Shown piece by piece: positions 34,560 to 45,892 of a DNA stretch of 64,000 nucleotides (positions within the stretch are counted from its first letter, which is position 1; every line of letters starts with the position of its first letter). Under the pieces are notes generated by a model, which was given only the letters and a program-made list of their open reading frames with translations, had not been told where the DNA came from and searched no databases. A program made the position numbers and the translations under genes. The DNA lies in contig NZ_CP022958.1 of NCBI RefSeq assembly GCF_006496635.1, positions 558,001 to 622,000 of the forward strand, read 5' to 3'. The stretch comes from Azoarcus sp. DD4 (lineage in GTDB: Bacteria > Pseudomonadota > Gammaproteobacteria > Burkholderiales > Rhodocyclaceae).

Positions 34560-35496
34560 CCTGCAGCAGCTGAGATATATCCACGAGGTGGCCCGCCGCG
34601 GGCTCAACGTCTCGGATGCGGCCGAGGCGCTGTTCACCTCGCAGCCGGGCGTCTCCAAGCAGATCCGTCTGCTCGAGGCCGAGCTCGGGGTGGAGATCTT
34701 CACCCGCCACGGCAAGCGCCTGGTGGCCGTGACCGAACCGGGCCGCGCGGTGCTGGCGATCGCCGAACGCATGCTGCGCGACATGGACAACCTGATGCAG
34801 GTTGGCGACGAGTTCTCCAACGAGTCTGCCGGCAGCCTGTCGATCGCCACCACCCACACCCAGGCACGCTATGCGCTGCCGCCGGTGGTGCGCGAATTCA
34901 TGCGCCTGTATCCGCAGGTCAAGCTGTCGCTGCACCAGGGCAGTCCGCGCCAGGTGTGCGAGATGGTGCTGGACGGTTCGGCCGACATCGCCATCGCCAC
35001 CGAGGCCATCGCCGAGTACGACGAACTGGTGATGCTGCCCTGCCACCAGTGGAACCGCTGTGTGGTGGCGTCGCCGCGCCATCCCATCCTGCGCGAGCAG
35101 CCGCTGACACTGGAGGCGATCGCGCGCTATCCGCTGATCACCTACGACGACGCCTTCACCGGGCGCAGCCAGATCAACAAGGCCTTCCTCGGCCGCGGCC
35201 TCAAGCCCAACGTGGTGCTCACCGCGCTCGACTCGGACGTGATCAAGACCTATGTGTCGATGGACCTGGGCATCGGCATCCTGGCGCGCATGGCCTACGA
35301 TCCGGAAGAGGACCGCAAGCTCGGCATGATCGATGCCGCCCACCTGTTCGAGTCCAGTACCACCCGCATCGGTTTGCGCCGGCGCGCCTGGCTGCGCGGC
35401 TACGTGTATGCCTTCGTCGAGCTGTTCGCGCCGCACCTGACGCGGCGCATGGTGGAGACGGCGCTGGCCGGCGGCGGCACCGACGCCGGGCTGTAA
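34555..35496 (+). CDS. cysB: LysR-type regulator CysB
   Basis: CysB activates sulfate assimilation genes when O- or N-acetylserine accumulates. The 313-residue protein starts MNLQQLRYIHEVARRGLNVS, with the winged helix at residues 1-60 (AEALFTSQPGVSKQIRLLE), and a periplasmic-binding-protein-like effector domain. The CysB-type T-T-H-T-Q-A-R-Y (TTHTQARYALPP) near residue 99 binds sulfate or acetylserine in known structures. It is divergent from the TSUP-cysI unit, with an AT-rich region (34400-34465) between them that is the likely operator. Confidence 0.93.
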   Translation: MNLQQLRYIHEVARRGLNVSDAAEALFTSQPGVSKQIRLLEAELGVEIFTRHGKRLVAVTEPGRAVLAIAERMLRDMDNLMQVGDEFSNESAGSLSIATTHTQARYALPPVVREFMRLYPQVKLSLHQGSPRQVCEMVLDGSADIAIATEAIAEYDELVMLPCHQWNRCVVASPRHPILREQPLTLEAIARYPLITYDDAFTGRSQINKAFLGRGLKPNVVLTALDSDVIKTYVSMDLGIGILARMAYDPEEDRKLGMIDAAHLFESSTTRIGLRRRAWLRGYVYAFVELFAPHLTRRMVETALAGGGTDAGL

Positions 35497-35517
35497 GGCG
35501 GCGCGGTGCGGCGGCTG

Positions 35518-36492
35518 TCAGCCGGCGATGCGGACGAAGACCGCCGGATCGGCCTGCGCCAGGCTCAGCATCAGCGCGACGCGCGCCTTCACCGGCGACA
35601 GACCGTCGGCGCACAGCAGGCCGGGCAGGCCGTCGTGGGGCGAGACCGCACCAGCCGGAACACGGCTGGCTCGGACCAGCGGGAAGCCGGCGGCGATGGC
35701 GGCTTCGATCTCGCCCATCCAGCTCGCCGGCATGCTGCCGTTGCCCGGCAGGGCGAGGATGGCGCCAGCCGCACCGAGCTGACGGCAGGCCGCCAGCAGC
35801 GCGGGCGACGAACCGGCGCCGACGTAAAGGATCTCGACCGCCGGCGGCCAGTTTGCAGTGTCCAGTCCAGCCAGCGGCACGTCGCCGTGCTCGGTGCGTG
35901 CCGGCCGCCGGGCCAGCGTCGGCGGGCTGGCCCAGCCCAGCGGCTCGCCGTCGGTGGCGCCGAAGGCATCCACCGCGCGGGTGTGCTGCTTGGCGACGTG
36001 GCGGGCGCTGTAGACGCGGTCGTTCATCACCACCAGCGTGCCCAGCCCGCGGAAGGCGGGCGAGGCCGCCACCCGCACCGCGCCGTAGAGATTCATCGGG
36101 CCGTCGGCCGACAGTGCGCTCGCCGGCCGCATCGCCGCGGTGAACACCACCGGCTTGTCGGTGGTCAGGGTGAGGTGGAGGAAGAAGGCGCTTTCTTCCA
36201 GGGTGTCGGTGCCGTGGGTGACGACCACGCCGTCCACGTCCGCCTGCTCCGCCAGTTCGGCCACCCGCCGTGCCAGCGTCAGCCAGTGGCCGGGCGTCAT
36301 GTCCTTGCTGTCTACCCTGAAGAGGGTTTCGGCGCGCAGTTCCGCGATGTCGCCCAGGCCGGGCACCGCCGCCACCAGCTCGTTGGCGCCGAGCGTACCG
36401 GCGGTGTAGGCGGTGGTGTCGGTGGCGGAATCCGCCCGGCCGGCAATGGTGCCGCCGGTGGCGACGAGGGCGATGACGGGCTTGCGGCTCAC
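35518..36492 (-). CDS. L-asparaginase, cytoplasmic-looking paralogue
   Basis: The 324-residue protein has the first catalytic Thr in VATGGTIAGRAD (residues 10-21) and the second in VVTHGTDTLEESAFFLHL near residue 89. There is no signal peptide, unlike the second asparaginase gene at 38057. The middle and C-terminal parts are more diverged from AnsB (for example GDGEPLGWASPP region), so substrate preference may differ. It follows aspA by 24 bases, suggesting Asn to Asp to fumarate conversion in one unit. Confidence 0.9.
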   Translation of the reverse strand: MSRKPVIALVATGGTIAGRADSATDTTAYTAGTLGANELVAAVPGLGDIAELRAETLFRVDSKDMTPGHWLTLARRVAELAEQADVDGVVVTHGTDTLEESAFFLHLTLTTDKPVVFTAAMRPASALSADGPMNLYGAVRVAASPAFRGLGTLVVMNDRVYSARHVAKQHTRAVDAFGATDGEPLGWASPPTLARRPARTEHGDVPLAGLDTANWPPAVEILYVGAGSSPALLAACRQLGAAGAILALPGNGSMPASWMGEIEAAIAAGFPLVRASRVPAGAVSPHDGLPGLLCADGLSPVKARVALMLSLAQADPAVFVRIAG

Positions 36493-36516
36493 GGGCGGCG
36501 GTGGTCTCGGTGGGTT

Positions 36517-37917
<1,401 letters not shown>

Positions 37918-38019
37918 GCTGCCTCCTTGTCATCGCAGCGTCGGATGCGCCGCTTGCGGTGTTCGACCGCAGGGCCGGCCGGCAGTGCGCAGCGCAGCCG
38001 CCGGGCCGTGCCGGGGTGT

Positions 38020-38048
38020 GACATCCGGCACACCGGGCGCCGGATGTC
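38020..38048 (-). terminator. Hairpin between ansB and aspA
   Basis: GACATCCGGC and GCCGGATGTC form a 10-bp perfect stem just past the ansB stop (38057). There is no T run, so it may attenuate or stabilise the message rather than end it. Confidence 0.5.
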
Positions 38049-38056
38049 CTTGCGTA

Positions 38057-39157
38057 TCAGTATTCCCAGAAGATGCGCTGCAGGTCCTTGCTATCGCTGG
38101 TGGCGGTCAGCGCCACCGCGGCCAGGATGCGCGCTTTCTGAGGGTTGAGGTCGTGGGCGACCACCCAGTCGTACTTGTCGTCGGGCTGTTCGGCATTGCG
38201 CAGCACGAAGCCGCCGCCGTCCACCCGCGACGAGCGGATGATGTGCACGCCCTGCGCGCGCAGTGCCTGCAGGCCGGGCACCACCCGGTTCGACACCGAG
38301 CCGTTGCCGGTGCCGGCGTGGATGATGGCCTTGGCACCGGCGCCCGCAAGCGCCTTGTAGGCGGTGTCGCTGACGTTGCCGTAGCCGTAGGCGATTTCAA
38401 CCGGCGCCAGGGTTTCGATGCGGGCGATGTCGAACTCCGAATTCACCGTGTGACGCTTGGCGGGGAGGCGGAACCAGTAGGGTTTGCCTTCGACCACCAT
38501 GCCGAGCGGGCCCCACGGGCTCTTGAAGGCGTCGGGGCGGATGTTGGCCGCCTTGCTGACGTCGCGGCCGCTGTGGATCTCATCGTTCATCGTCACCAGT
38601 ACGCCCTTGCCGCGGGCGTCGGCGCTGGCGGCCACCGCGACAGCGTCGTAGAGGTTGAGCGCGCCGTCGGCCGACAGCGCGGTGCCCGGCCGCATCGAAC
38701 CCACCACCACAACCGGCTTGTCGCTGCGGACGACCAGATTGAGGAAGAAGGCGGTCTCTTCCAGGGTATCGGTACCGTGGGTGATGACGATGCCGTCCAC
38801 ATCGCTGCTGCGGCTCAGCTCGGCGACGCGGCGGCCGAGTTGCAGCAGGTGCTCGTTGGTGAAGCTCTCGGAGGCGATCTGGAACACCTGCTCGCCGCGC
38901 ACCTCGGCGATGTTCTTGAGTTCCGGGATGCCGGCCACGAGTTTGTCCACCGGTACCTTGGCGGCCTGGTAGGTGGCGCTGGAGGCGGCGTCGGCGCCGG
39001 CGCCGGCAATGGTGCCGCCGGTGGCGAGGATCACCACCTTGGCGAGGCGGGCGGGGGCGGCGGCTTCACGCGCCTGGGCGGCGGGCGGCAGCAGCAGCGA
39101 GGCGGCGGCGAGGGCGGGCAGCAGCAGGCTGCGCAGCCGGGAGGGCGTCGAAATCAT
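38057..39157 (-). CDS. ansB: Periplasmic glutaminase-asparaginase AnsB type
   Basis: The 366-residue protein has a signal peptide (cleavage near AAQA, residue 29) and the asparaginase fold. The first catalytic Thr is in VVILATGGTIAGAG near residue 40 and the second in IVITHGTDTLEETAFFLNL near 125. It ends KDLQRIFWEY, as in the Pseudomonas-type glutaminase-asparaginase. It hydrolyses Asn and Gln outside so that the products can be imported by the transporter encoded just upstream. Confidence 0.94.
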   Translation of the reverse strand: MISTPSRLRSLLLPALAAASLLLPPAAQAREAAAPARLAKVVILATGGTIAGAGADAASSATYQAAKVPVDKLVAGIPELKNIAEVRGEQVFQIASESFTNEHLLQLGRRVAELSRSSDVDGIVITHGTDTLEETAFFLNLVVRSDKPVVVVGSMRPGTALSADGALNLYDAVAVAASADARGKGVLVTMNDEIHSGRDVSKAANIRPDAFKSPWGPLGMVVEGKPYWFRLPAKRHTVNSEFDIARIETLAPVEIAYGYGNVSDTAYKALAGAGAKAIIHAGTGNGSVSNRVVPGLQALRAQGVHIIRSSRVDGGGFVLRNAEQPDDKYDWVVAHDLNPQKARILAAVALTATSDSKDLQRIFWEY

Positions 39158-39225
39158 GGGATCTCCTGGTGTGCGCCGACGGCTGGGGGCCGCCGGCGCG
39201 CGGGCTGGGGTTGGGGGTGTCCGGC

Positions 39226-39239
39226 TTCGGATGGCCGGA
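39226..39239. promoter_or_regulatory. TTCGG-N4-CCGGA box before ansB
   Basis: TTCGGATGGCCGGA lies between the gltL stop and ansB and differs by one base from the palindromic box near gltI. It may be a further binding site of the response regulator; alone in an 82-base gap it could also be chance. Confidence 0.35.
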
Positions 39240-39968
39240 TCAGTGCTGCAGGATCTTGGCGAGGAAGCTCTGGGCGCGCTCGGAGCGCGGCTGGCCGAAG
39301 AACTCGTCCTTGGCGGCATCCTCGACGATGGCGCCGCGGTCCATGAAGATCACCCGGTGGGCGACCTTGCGCGCGAAGCCCATCTCGTGGGTGACGCACA
39401 TCATGGTCATGCCCTCGCGGGCGAGTTCGACCATGACGTCGAGCACCTCGTTGATCATCTCCGGGTCGAGCGCCGAGGTCGGCTCGTCGAACAGCATGCA
39501 GATCGGGTCCATCGCCAGCGCGCGGGCGATCGCCACGCGCTGCTGCTGGCCGCCGGAGAGCTGGCCGGGGAACTTCTGCGCATGGGCCTTGAGGCCGACG
39601 CGGTCGAGCAGCTTGAGGCCCTTTTCCATCGCCTCTTCGCGCTTGCGGCCGAGCACCTTGATCTGGGCGATCGCCAGGTTGTCGGTAATGGTCATGTGCG
39701 GGAACAGCTCGAAATGCTGGAACACCATGCCCACCTGCGAGCGCAGCTTGGGCAGGTTGGTCTTGGGGTCTTCGACGGCGATGCCGTTGACCTTGATGCT
39801 GCCCTGCTGGAAGGGTTCGAGCGCATTGACGCACTTGATCAGCGTCGACTTGCCCGAGCCGGACGGGCCGCACACCACCACCACCTCGCCTTTCTTCACC
39901 TCGGTGGTGCAGTCGGTCAGCACCTGGAAGCTGCCGTACCACTTGGAAACGTTGTTGATCTCGATCAT
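39240..39968 (-). CDS. gltL: Glutamate/aspartate ABC transporter ATP-binding protein GltL
   Basis: The 242-residue ATPase has Walker A CGPSGSGKSTLIKCVNALE near residue 33, signature LSGGQQQRVAIARALA near 135 and Walker B CMLFDEPTSALDPEM near 155. It belongs to the polar amino acid group and follows the two permease genes. Confidence 0.95.
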   Translation of the reverse strand: MIEINNVSKWYGSFQVLTDCTTEVKKGEVVVVCGPSGSGKSTLIKCVNALEPFQQGSIKVNGIAVEDPKTNLPKLRSQVGMVFQHFELFPHMTITDNLAIAQIKVLGRKREEAMEKGLKLLDRVGLKAHAQKFPGQLSGGQQQRVAIARALAMDPICMLFDEPTSALDPEMINEVLDVMVELAREGMTMMCVTHEMGFARKVAHRVIFMDRGAIVEDAAKDEFFGQPRSERAQSFLAKILQH

Positions 39969-40011
39969 GTCGGGATGCTCCGGGAATGCAGTGAGAATTG
40001 GGTAAGTGCGT

Positions 40012-40692
40012 TCAGCGGATGATGGCGATGCGGGCCTGCAGCCGCTTCACCAGCCGCGACAGGCTGAAGCAGATGACGAAATAGACCACCGCCACCGTCG
40101 TATACATTTCCACCGGGCGCAGGTCGCGCTGGGTGATCTTGTCGGCCGCGCCGAAGAAGTCGGTCGCGCCGATCGCGTACACCAGCGACACGTCCTGGAA
40201 CAGCACGATGGTCTGCGTCAGCAGCACCGGCAGCATGTTGCGGAAGGCCTGCGGCAGCACCACCAGGCGCATGGTCTGGCCGTAGGTGAAACCCAGCGCA
40301 TAGCCGGCACCGATCTGGCCGCGCGGGATGGACTGGATGCCCGAGCGCATGATCTCGGCGAAGTAGGCGGCCTCGAACACGGTGAAGGTGAAGTAGGCCG
40401 ACCTTTCCGCGCCGATCGGCATCGACTGGCCGGTGATCATCTGCAGCACCAGCGGGATGATCAGGTAGAAGGCGAGGATCACCTGCACCAGCGGCACGCT
40501 GCGGAAGAGGTTGATGTAGCCGACCGCGAACCACTGCAGCGGCTTGATCGACGACAGCCGCATCAGCGCCAGCAGGGTGCCGATGAAAATGCCGCCGATG
40601 GTGGCGACGACCGTCACCTGCAGCGTGTAGCGCAGGCCCTCGGCGAGGAAACGCCAGTTGTCGGCGATGATGCCGAATTCGAAGTCACCCAT
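40012..40692 (-). CDS. gltK: Glutamate/aspartate ABC transporter permease GltK
   Basis: The 226-residue inner-membrane protein has about five membrane segments. The EAA loop is seen as GIQSIPRGQIGAGYALGFTY followed by LPQAFRNMLPVLLTQ, which contacts the ATPase. It lies 2 bases after gltJ, so the two permeases are coexpressed. Confidence 0.93.
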   Translation of the reverse strand: MGDFEFGIIADNWRFLAEGLRYTLQVTVVATIGGIFIGTLLALMRLSSIKPLQWFAVGYINLFRSVPLVQVILAFYLIIPLVLQMITGQSMPIGAERSAYFTFTVFEAAYFAEIMRSGIQSIPRGQIGAGYALGFTYGQTMRLVVLPQAFRNMLPVLLTQTIVLFQDVSLVYAIGATDFFGAADKITQRDLRPVEMYTTVAVVYFVICFSLSRLVKRLQARIAIIR

Positions 40693-40694
40693 GA

Positions 40695-41432
40695 TCAGCG
40701 CCCTCCGTTGCTGCCGGTGATCAGGCCGGGCACCCGCGTGCGCTTCTCGATGAAGGCGAGCAGGCGGTTCATCGTGAAGGCGAGCATGAAGTAGGTCAGC
40801 GTCACGACGATGGTGATCTCGAGCACCTGCGAGGTCTTCTCGATGATCTGCTTGTACTGGAAGTAGAGCTCGAGGATGCCTACCGCGTAGGTCACCGCCG
40901 AGTTCTTGAAGATGTTCATCGCCTCGGAAGTGAGCGCCGGCAGCACGATGCGGTAGGCCATCGGCAGGCGCACGTAGCGGTAGGTCTGCCACTCGGTGAA
41001 GCCGAGCGCGAGGCCGGCGAAGCGCTGGCCGCGGGCGAGGGAATTGAGGCCGGACTTCACCTGCTCGGCGATGCGCGCCGCGGTGTAGAGGCCGAGACCG
41101 ATCACCGCGGTGACGAAGTAGGGCAGATCCTGCTTCATCCACAGGCCGATCTTCTCCGGCACCAGCTCGGGCACGACGAAGAACCACATGAACAGCTGCA
41201 CGATCAGCGGCACGTTGCGGAACACGTCCACATAGGTGTCGCCGATGGCGACCAGCACCTTGTTGGGCGTGGTACGCATGACACCCAGCACCGAACCGAC
41301 CAGCAGTGCGATGACGAGTGCGGAAACTGCGACGACGGTGGTCCAGCCCATGCCGGAGATCACCCAGTCGTAGTATTTGAGACCGTCGTCGGTCTCCTGG
41401 AAAAAGAAGGCCCAGTCCCAGTGGTAGTTCAT
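40695..41432 (-). CDS. gltJ: Glutamate/aspartate ABC transporter permease GltJ
   Basis: The 245-residue protein starts MNYHWDWAFFFQETDDGLKY, typical of GltJ/AatQ, and has about five membrane segments. The EAA loop is GLNSLARGQRFAGLALGFTE. It follows gltI by 100 bases. Confidence 0.93.
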   Translation of the reverse strand: MNYHWDWAFFFQETDDGLKYYDWVISGMGWTTVVAVSALVIALLVGSVLGVMRTTPNKVLVAIGDTYVDVFRNVPLIVQLFMWFFVVPELVPEKIGLWMKQDLPYFVTAVIGLGLYTAARIAEQVKSGLNSLARGQRFAGLALGFTEWQTYRYVRLPMAYRIVLPALTSEAMNIFKNSAVTYAVGILELYFQYKQIIEKTSQVLEITIVVTLTYFMLAFTMNRLLAFIEKRTRVPGLITGSNGGR

Positions 41433-41532
41433 GGGAATCCTCTCAAGGGGGCGCCGCCGGCGGCAGGCGGCGCGGGGGTTGTCGGGGGTAGAGCCCGGCG
41501 CGGGCGACGCTCGCCGCCCGCCCGGTTTGTCT

Positions 41533-42432
41533 TTACTCGACGCCCTTGTCGGTCGGATTGTCGAACACCGCCTTGGTGGCAGGGCTCATCGGGAAGTTGA
41601 GGTTCACGTTGCGCGGCGGGATGGGCTGCATGAACCACTTGTTGTAGAGCGCGGTGGCCTCGCTGGACTTCATCAGTGCAACCAGTGCCTTGTCGACCAC
41701 CGCCTTGAACTCGGCGTCGTCCTTGCGCAGCATCACGCCGTAGGGTTCGTCGCGCAGCGAGGGGCCGACGATCTCGAAGGCCGCCGGGTTCTTGGAACTG
41801 GCGATCAGGCCGGCGAGCAGGATGTCGTCCATCACGAAGGCGGCGGCGCGGCCGCTCTCCACCATCAGGAAGGAGTCGGCGTGGTCCTTGCCGTAGATGT
41901 TGCGCACGTCGATGGACTTGCCCTTCTCGTTCTGCTTGATCAGCGCGTCCGAGGTGGTGCCGGTGGTGGTGGCGACGGGCTTGCCGGAGAGGTCGCCGAT
42001 GTCCTTGACGCCCGCATCCTTGCGCACCGCCATGCGCACGCTGGTGACGAAGTAATTGACGCTGAAGCCCACCTGCTGCTGGCGCTGCACGCTGTTGGTG
42101 GTGGAGCCGCACTCGATGTCGATGGTGCCGTTCTGCATCAGCGGGATGCGGTTCTGCGAGGTCACTGCCTGGTACTTCACCTCCAGCTTGGGCAGCTTGA
42201 GCTCGCTCTTCACCGCATCGACCACCTTGGCGCACAGGTCCATCGCGTAGCCGATCGGCTTCTGCTCGGCGTCCAGGTAGGAGAAGGGCACCGACGATTC
42301 GCGGTGGCCCACGGTGATCGTGCCCGATTCCTTGATCTTCTTGAGCGTGCCGGTAAGTTCGGCGGCGTGGACGGGCGCGGCCAGGCCGGCCATGGACAGG
42401 CACAGGGTGAGCAGGGTGAGGGATTTACGCAT
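41533..42432 (-). CDS. gltI: Glutamate/aspartate-binding periplasmic protein GltI
   Basis: The 299-residue protein has a signal peptide ending at VHA (residue 23) and the SBP_bac_3 fold. HRESSVPFSYLDAEQKPIGYAM lies near residue 43 and IDIECGSTTNSVQRQQQVGF near 105, blocks that shape the ligand pocket in GltI/AatJ. The ATG at 42432 follows GGAGA at a good distance. A sigma-54 promoter and activator boxes lie upstream. Confidence 0.95.
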   Translation of the reverse strand: MRKSLTLLTLCLSMAGLAAPVHAAELTGTLKKIKESGTITVGHRESSVPFSYLDAEQKPIGYAMDLCAKVVDAVKSELKLPKLEVKYQAVTSQNRIPLMQNGTIDIECGSTTNSVQRQQQVGFSVNYFVTSVRMAVRKDAGVKDIGDLSGKPVATTTGTTSDALIKQNEKGKSIDVRNIYGKDHADSFLMVESGRAAAFVMDDILLAGLIASSKNPAAFEIVGPSLRDEPYGVMLRKDDAEFKAVVDKALVALMKSSEATALYNKWFMQPIPPRNVNLNFPMSPATKAVFDNPTDKGVE

Positions 42433-42438
42433 TACCGG

Positions 42439-42551
42439 TCTCCAGTCGAAGTTCGAGGATGCGGACGAAAAGGGGCGCCCGTTAGGCCAGTACATATGCA
42501 GCTAACGTGCCAGCGCCCTTCCTTATCCTAGACGCCTGATTCGACTGGAGA
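42439..42551. promoter_or_regulatory. 12-bp inverted repeat bracketing the gltI promoter and covering its Shine-Dalgarno
   Basis: TCTCCAGTCGAA (42439-42450) and TTCGACTGGAGA (42540-42551) are perfect reverse complements. On the minus strand the gene-proximal half contains the gltI ribosome binding site GGAGA. The distal half lies upstream of the predicted sigma-54 transcription start, so only read-through RNA from the regulator gene would contain both halves and could hide the site. Confidence 0.6.
42497..42512 (-). promoter_or_regulatory. Sigma-54 promoter of gltIJKL
   Basis: On the minus strand the sequence is TGGCACGTTAGCTGCA, matching TGGCACG-N4-TTGCW with a single mismatch and correct GG/GC spacing. 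The expected start is near 42486, giving a leader of about 50 bases before gltI. Confidence 0.82.
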
Positions 42552-42577
42552 TGCTGAGGGTAGACCCGGAGTGCGCG

Positions 42578-42623
42578 TTCGGAATGCCGGATTTCGGGCC
42601 TCGCAGGCGTTCGGAAATCCGAA
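42578..42623. promoter_or_regulatory. Tandem TTCGG-N4-CCGRA activator boxes upstream of gltI
   Basis: TTCGGAATGCCGGA (42578-42591) and the perfect palindrome TTCGGAAATCCGAA (42610-42623) are 32 bases apart, about three helical turns, and 65-125 bases upstream of the sigma-54 element. From memory, the AauR regulator of pseudomonads uses a site of the form TTCGG-N4-CCGAA. They are the natural sites for the response regulator encoded next door. Confidence 0.72.
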
Positions 42624-42633
42624 CATGGGAGGC

Positions 42634-43970
<1,337 letters not shown>

Positions 43971-43974
<4 letters not shown>

Positions 43975-45881
43975 GATGCGGAGGACTCCTGCCGCGCGGG
44001 CGGATTCAGGAAAAGGGTGAAATAGGTGCCGCCGCTGGCGCGGTTGTCGGCGACCAGATCGCCGCCGAACTCGCGCACGATGTCGCGCGAGATTGCCAGC
44101 CCGAGGCCGAGGCCCTCGCCGGCCGGCTTGGTGGTGAAGAAGGGTTCGAACAGGCGGCCGCGCAGCGCTTCCGGCACGCCGCAGCCGGTGTCGCCGATGC
44201 GCAGCAGGATGCGGCCGTCGGCATGCAGCGCGGCGTTGATGGAGAGTTCGCGCCGCGGCTGGCCGCGCATCGCGTCGATGGCGTTGCCGACGAGGTTGAT
44301 CAGCACCTGCTCGAGCCGGTTCTGGTCGCACCAGGCGATCACATCGCCCGGCCTGCAGGCGTTGTCCACCGTGATGTCCGCGCTGCGCAGCCGCTGTTCG
44401 AGCAGGAAGAGCGCGTTGCCCACCGCATGGGCGACGTCGACTTCGGCCGGCACCGCCGGCGACTTGCGGGCGAAGGTCTTGAGCGGCGTGATGATGCTCG
44501 CCATCTGGTCGGCCAGCCGGCCGATGATGTCGAGGTTCTTGCCGGCGGTGGCCTGGTCGCCGCGGCGCATGAACTCGATGGCGTTGCCGGCCAGCGTGCG
44601 CATCGCGCCCAGCGGCTGGGTCAGCTCGTGGGTGACGCTGGTGGCGAGCTGGCCCAGCACCGCCAGCTTGCCGGCCTGCACCAGTTCGTCCTGGGCGGCG
44701 TGCAGGGTCTGTTCGGCGTGCTGGCGCACCGCCACCTCCTTGCGCAGCCGGGCGATCGATTCGGTCAGCGCGCGGGTGCGGCGGGCAACCTTGTTCTCCA
44801 GCTCGGCATTGGCGCGCTGGAGCAGGCGCTGGGCATCGAGACGCTGGCGGGCGATACGGCGGCGCTGCGCGATGAATACGCCGAGCAGCACCAGGAAGGC
44901 GGCACCGATCAGCGCCAGCGCCGCCTGGCTGACCGCCTGGTGCCGCACCGCGGTGAGGTCGGAGAACACCAGCAGCTGCCAGCCGGTGTCCGGCAACTGG
45001 CGCGCCTGCACCAGATAGTGGCCGGAATTGCGCGGCAGCTCGGGCGGCAGGGCGATACGGCGGTCGAGCCGGATTTCGGTGCCGGTCTCGCCCGCGGTCG
45101 GGTCGAGGCTGAGCTCCAGCGGTTCGATCGGGCGGTCGTTGTAGAGGCGGTTGCTTGCGACCTCGGCCTGGATCGCCTGCGGCAGCGGTGCAAGCGAGCG
45201 ATACAGCCAGGCCGGCACCGCGGTGAGGATGACGACGCCGTTCTCGTCGGTGATCAGCGCCGGTGCGCCCAGTGACAGCCAGGTTTCTTCCAGGCCGCCC
45301 AGCCCGATCTTGATGACCGCCACGCCTATGGTCTCGTTGCCGTCGCGGATCGGGTGCGAAACGAAATAGCCCGGATCGCCGCGGGTGGTGCCGATGGCGA
45401 AATGGCGGCCGGGGCGGCCTTCGATGGCGGTCTGGAAGTAGGGCCGGAAGGTGAGGTCCTCGCCGATGAAGCTGTCGTCGCGCGCCCAGTTGCTGGCCGA
45501 ACGTACGATGCCCTGGCGGTCGAGGACGAAGATCGCGATGCTGCCGATGTGGCGGTTGAGCCGTTCGAGGTAGCGGTTGACCGCCTGCGCGCGCGCCGGG
45601 CTGGCCGGATCGCGCAGCAGGCCGATCACCTCGCCGGACAGCTCCACCGTGGCCGGGATGTGGGCGTAGCGGTTCACTACGCCATCGATGGCTGCTGCGC
45701 CGAGGTCGAGGCGGTGGCTGGCCTCGATGCGCAGCGCGCGCATGCCGAAGTGCTCGCCGAGGCGATAGCCGCTCAGCCCGGCCAGGCTGATCAGCACCAC
45801 GCACAGCGCGAGGATCAGCGGATCGTGACGCTGCAGCCGGTGTCCGGGCGCGTCGCGGGGTTGGGGGGCGGTGGCGTCCAT
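43971..45881 (-). CDS. Sensor histidine kinase, AauS/DctB type
   Basis: The 636-residue protein has a membrane segment at about 22-42, a large periplasmic double-Cache-type sensor (about 45-320), a second membrane segment near 330, a coiled coil, then the kinase core. The phospho-His is in LATSVTHELTQPLGAMRTLA near 420; the ATP site has INLVGNAIDAMRG and GEGLGLGLAISRDIV. It pairs with the response regulator whose start overlaps its stop. The likely cue is an acidic amino acid, inferred from the genes it adjoins. Confidence 0.92.
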
Positions 45882-45892
45882 GGCTGGCTTGC

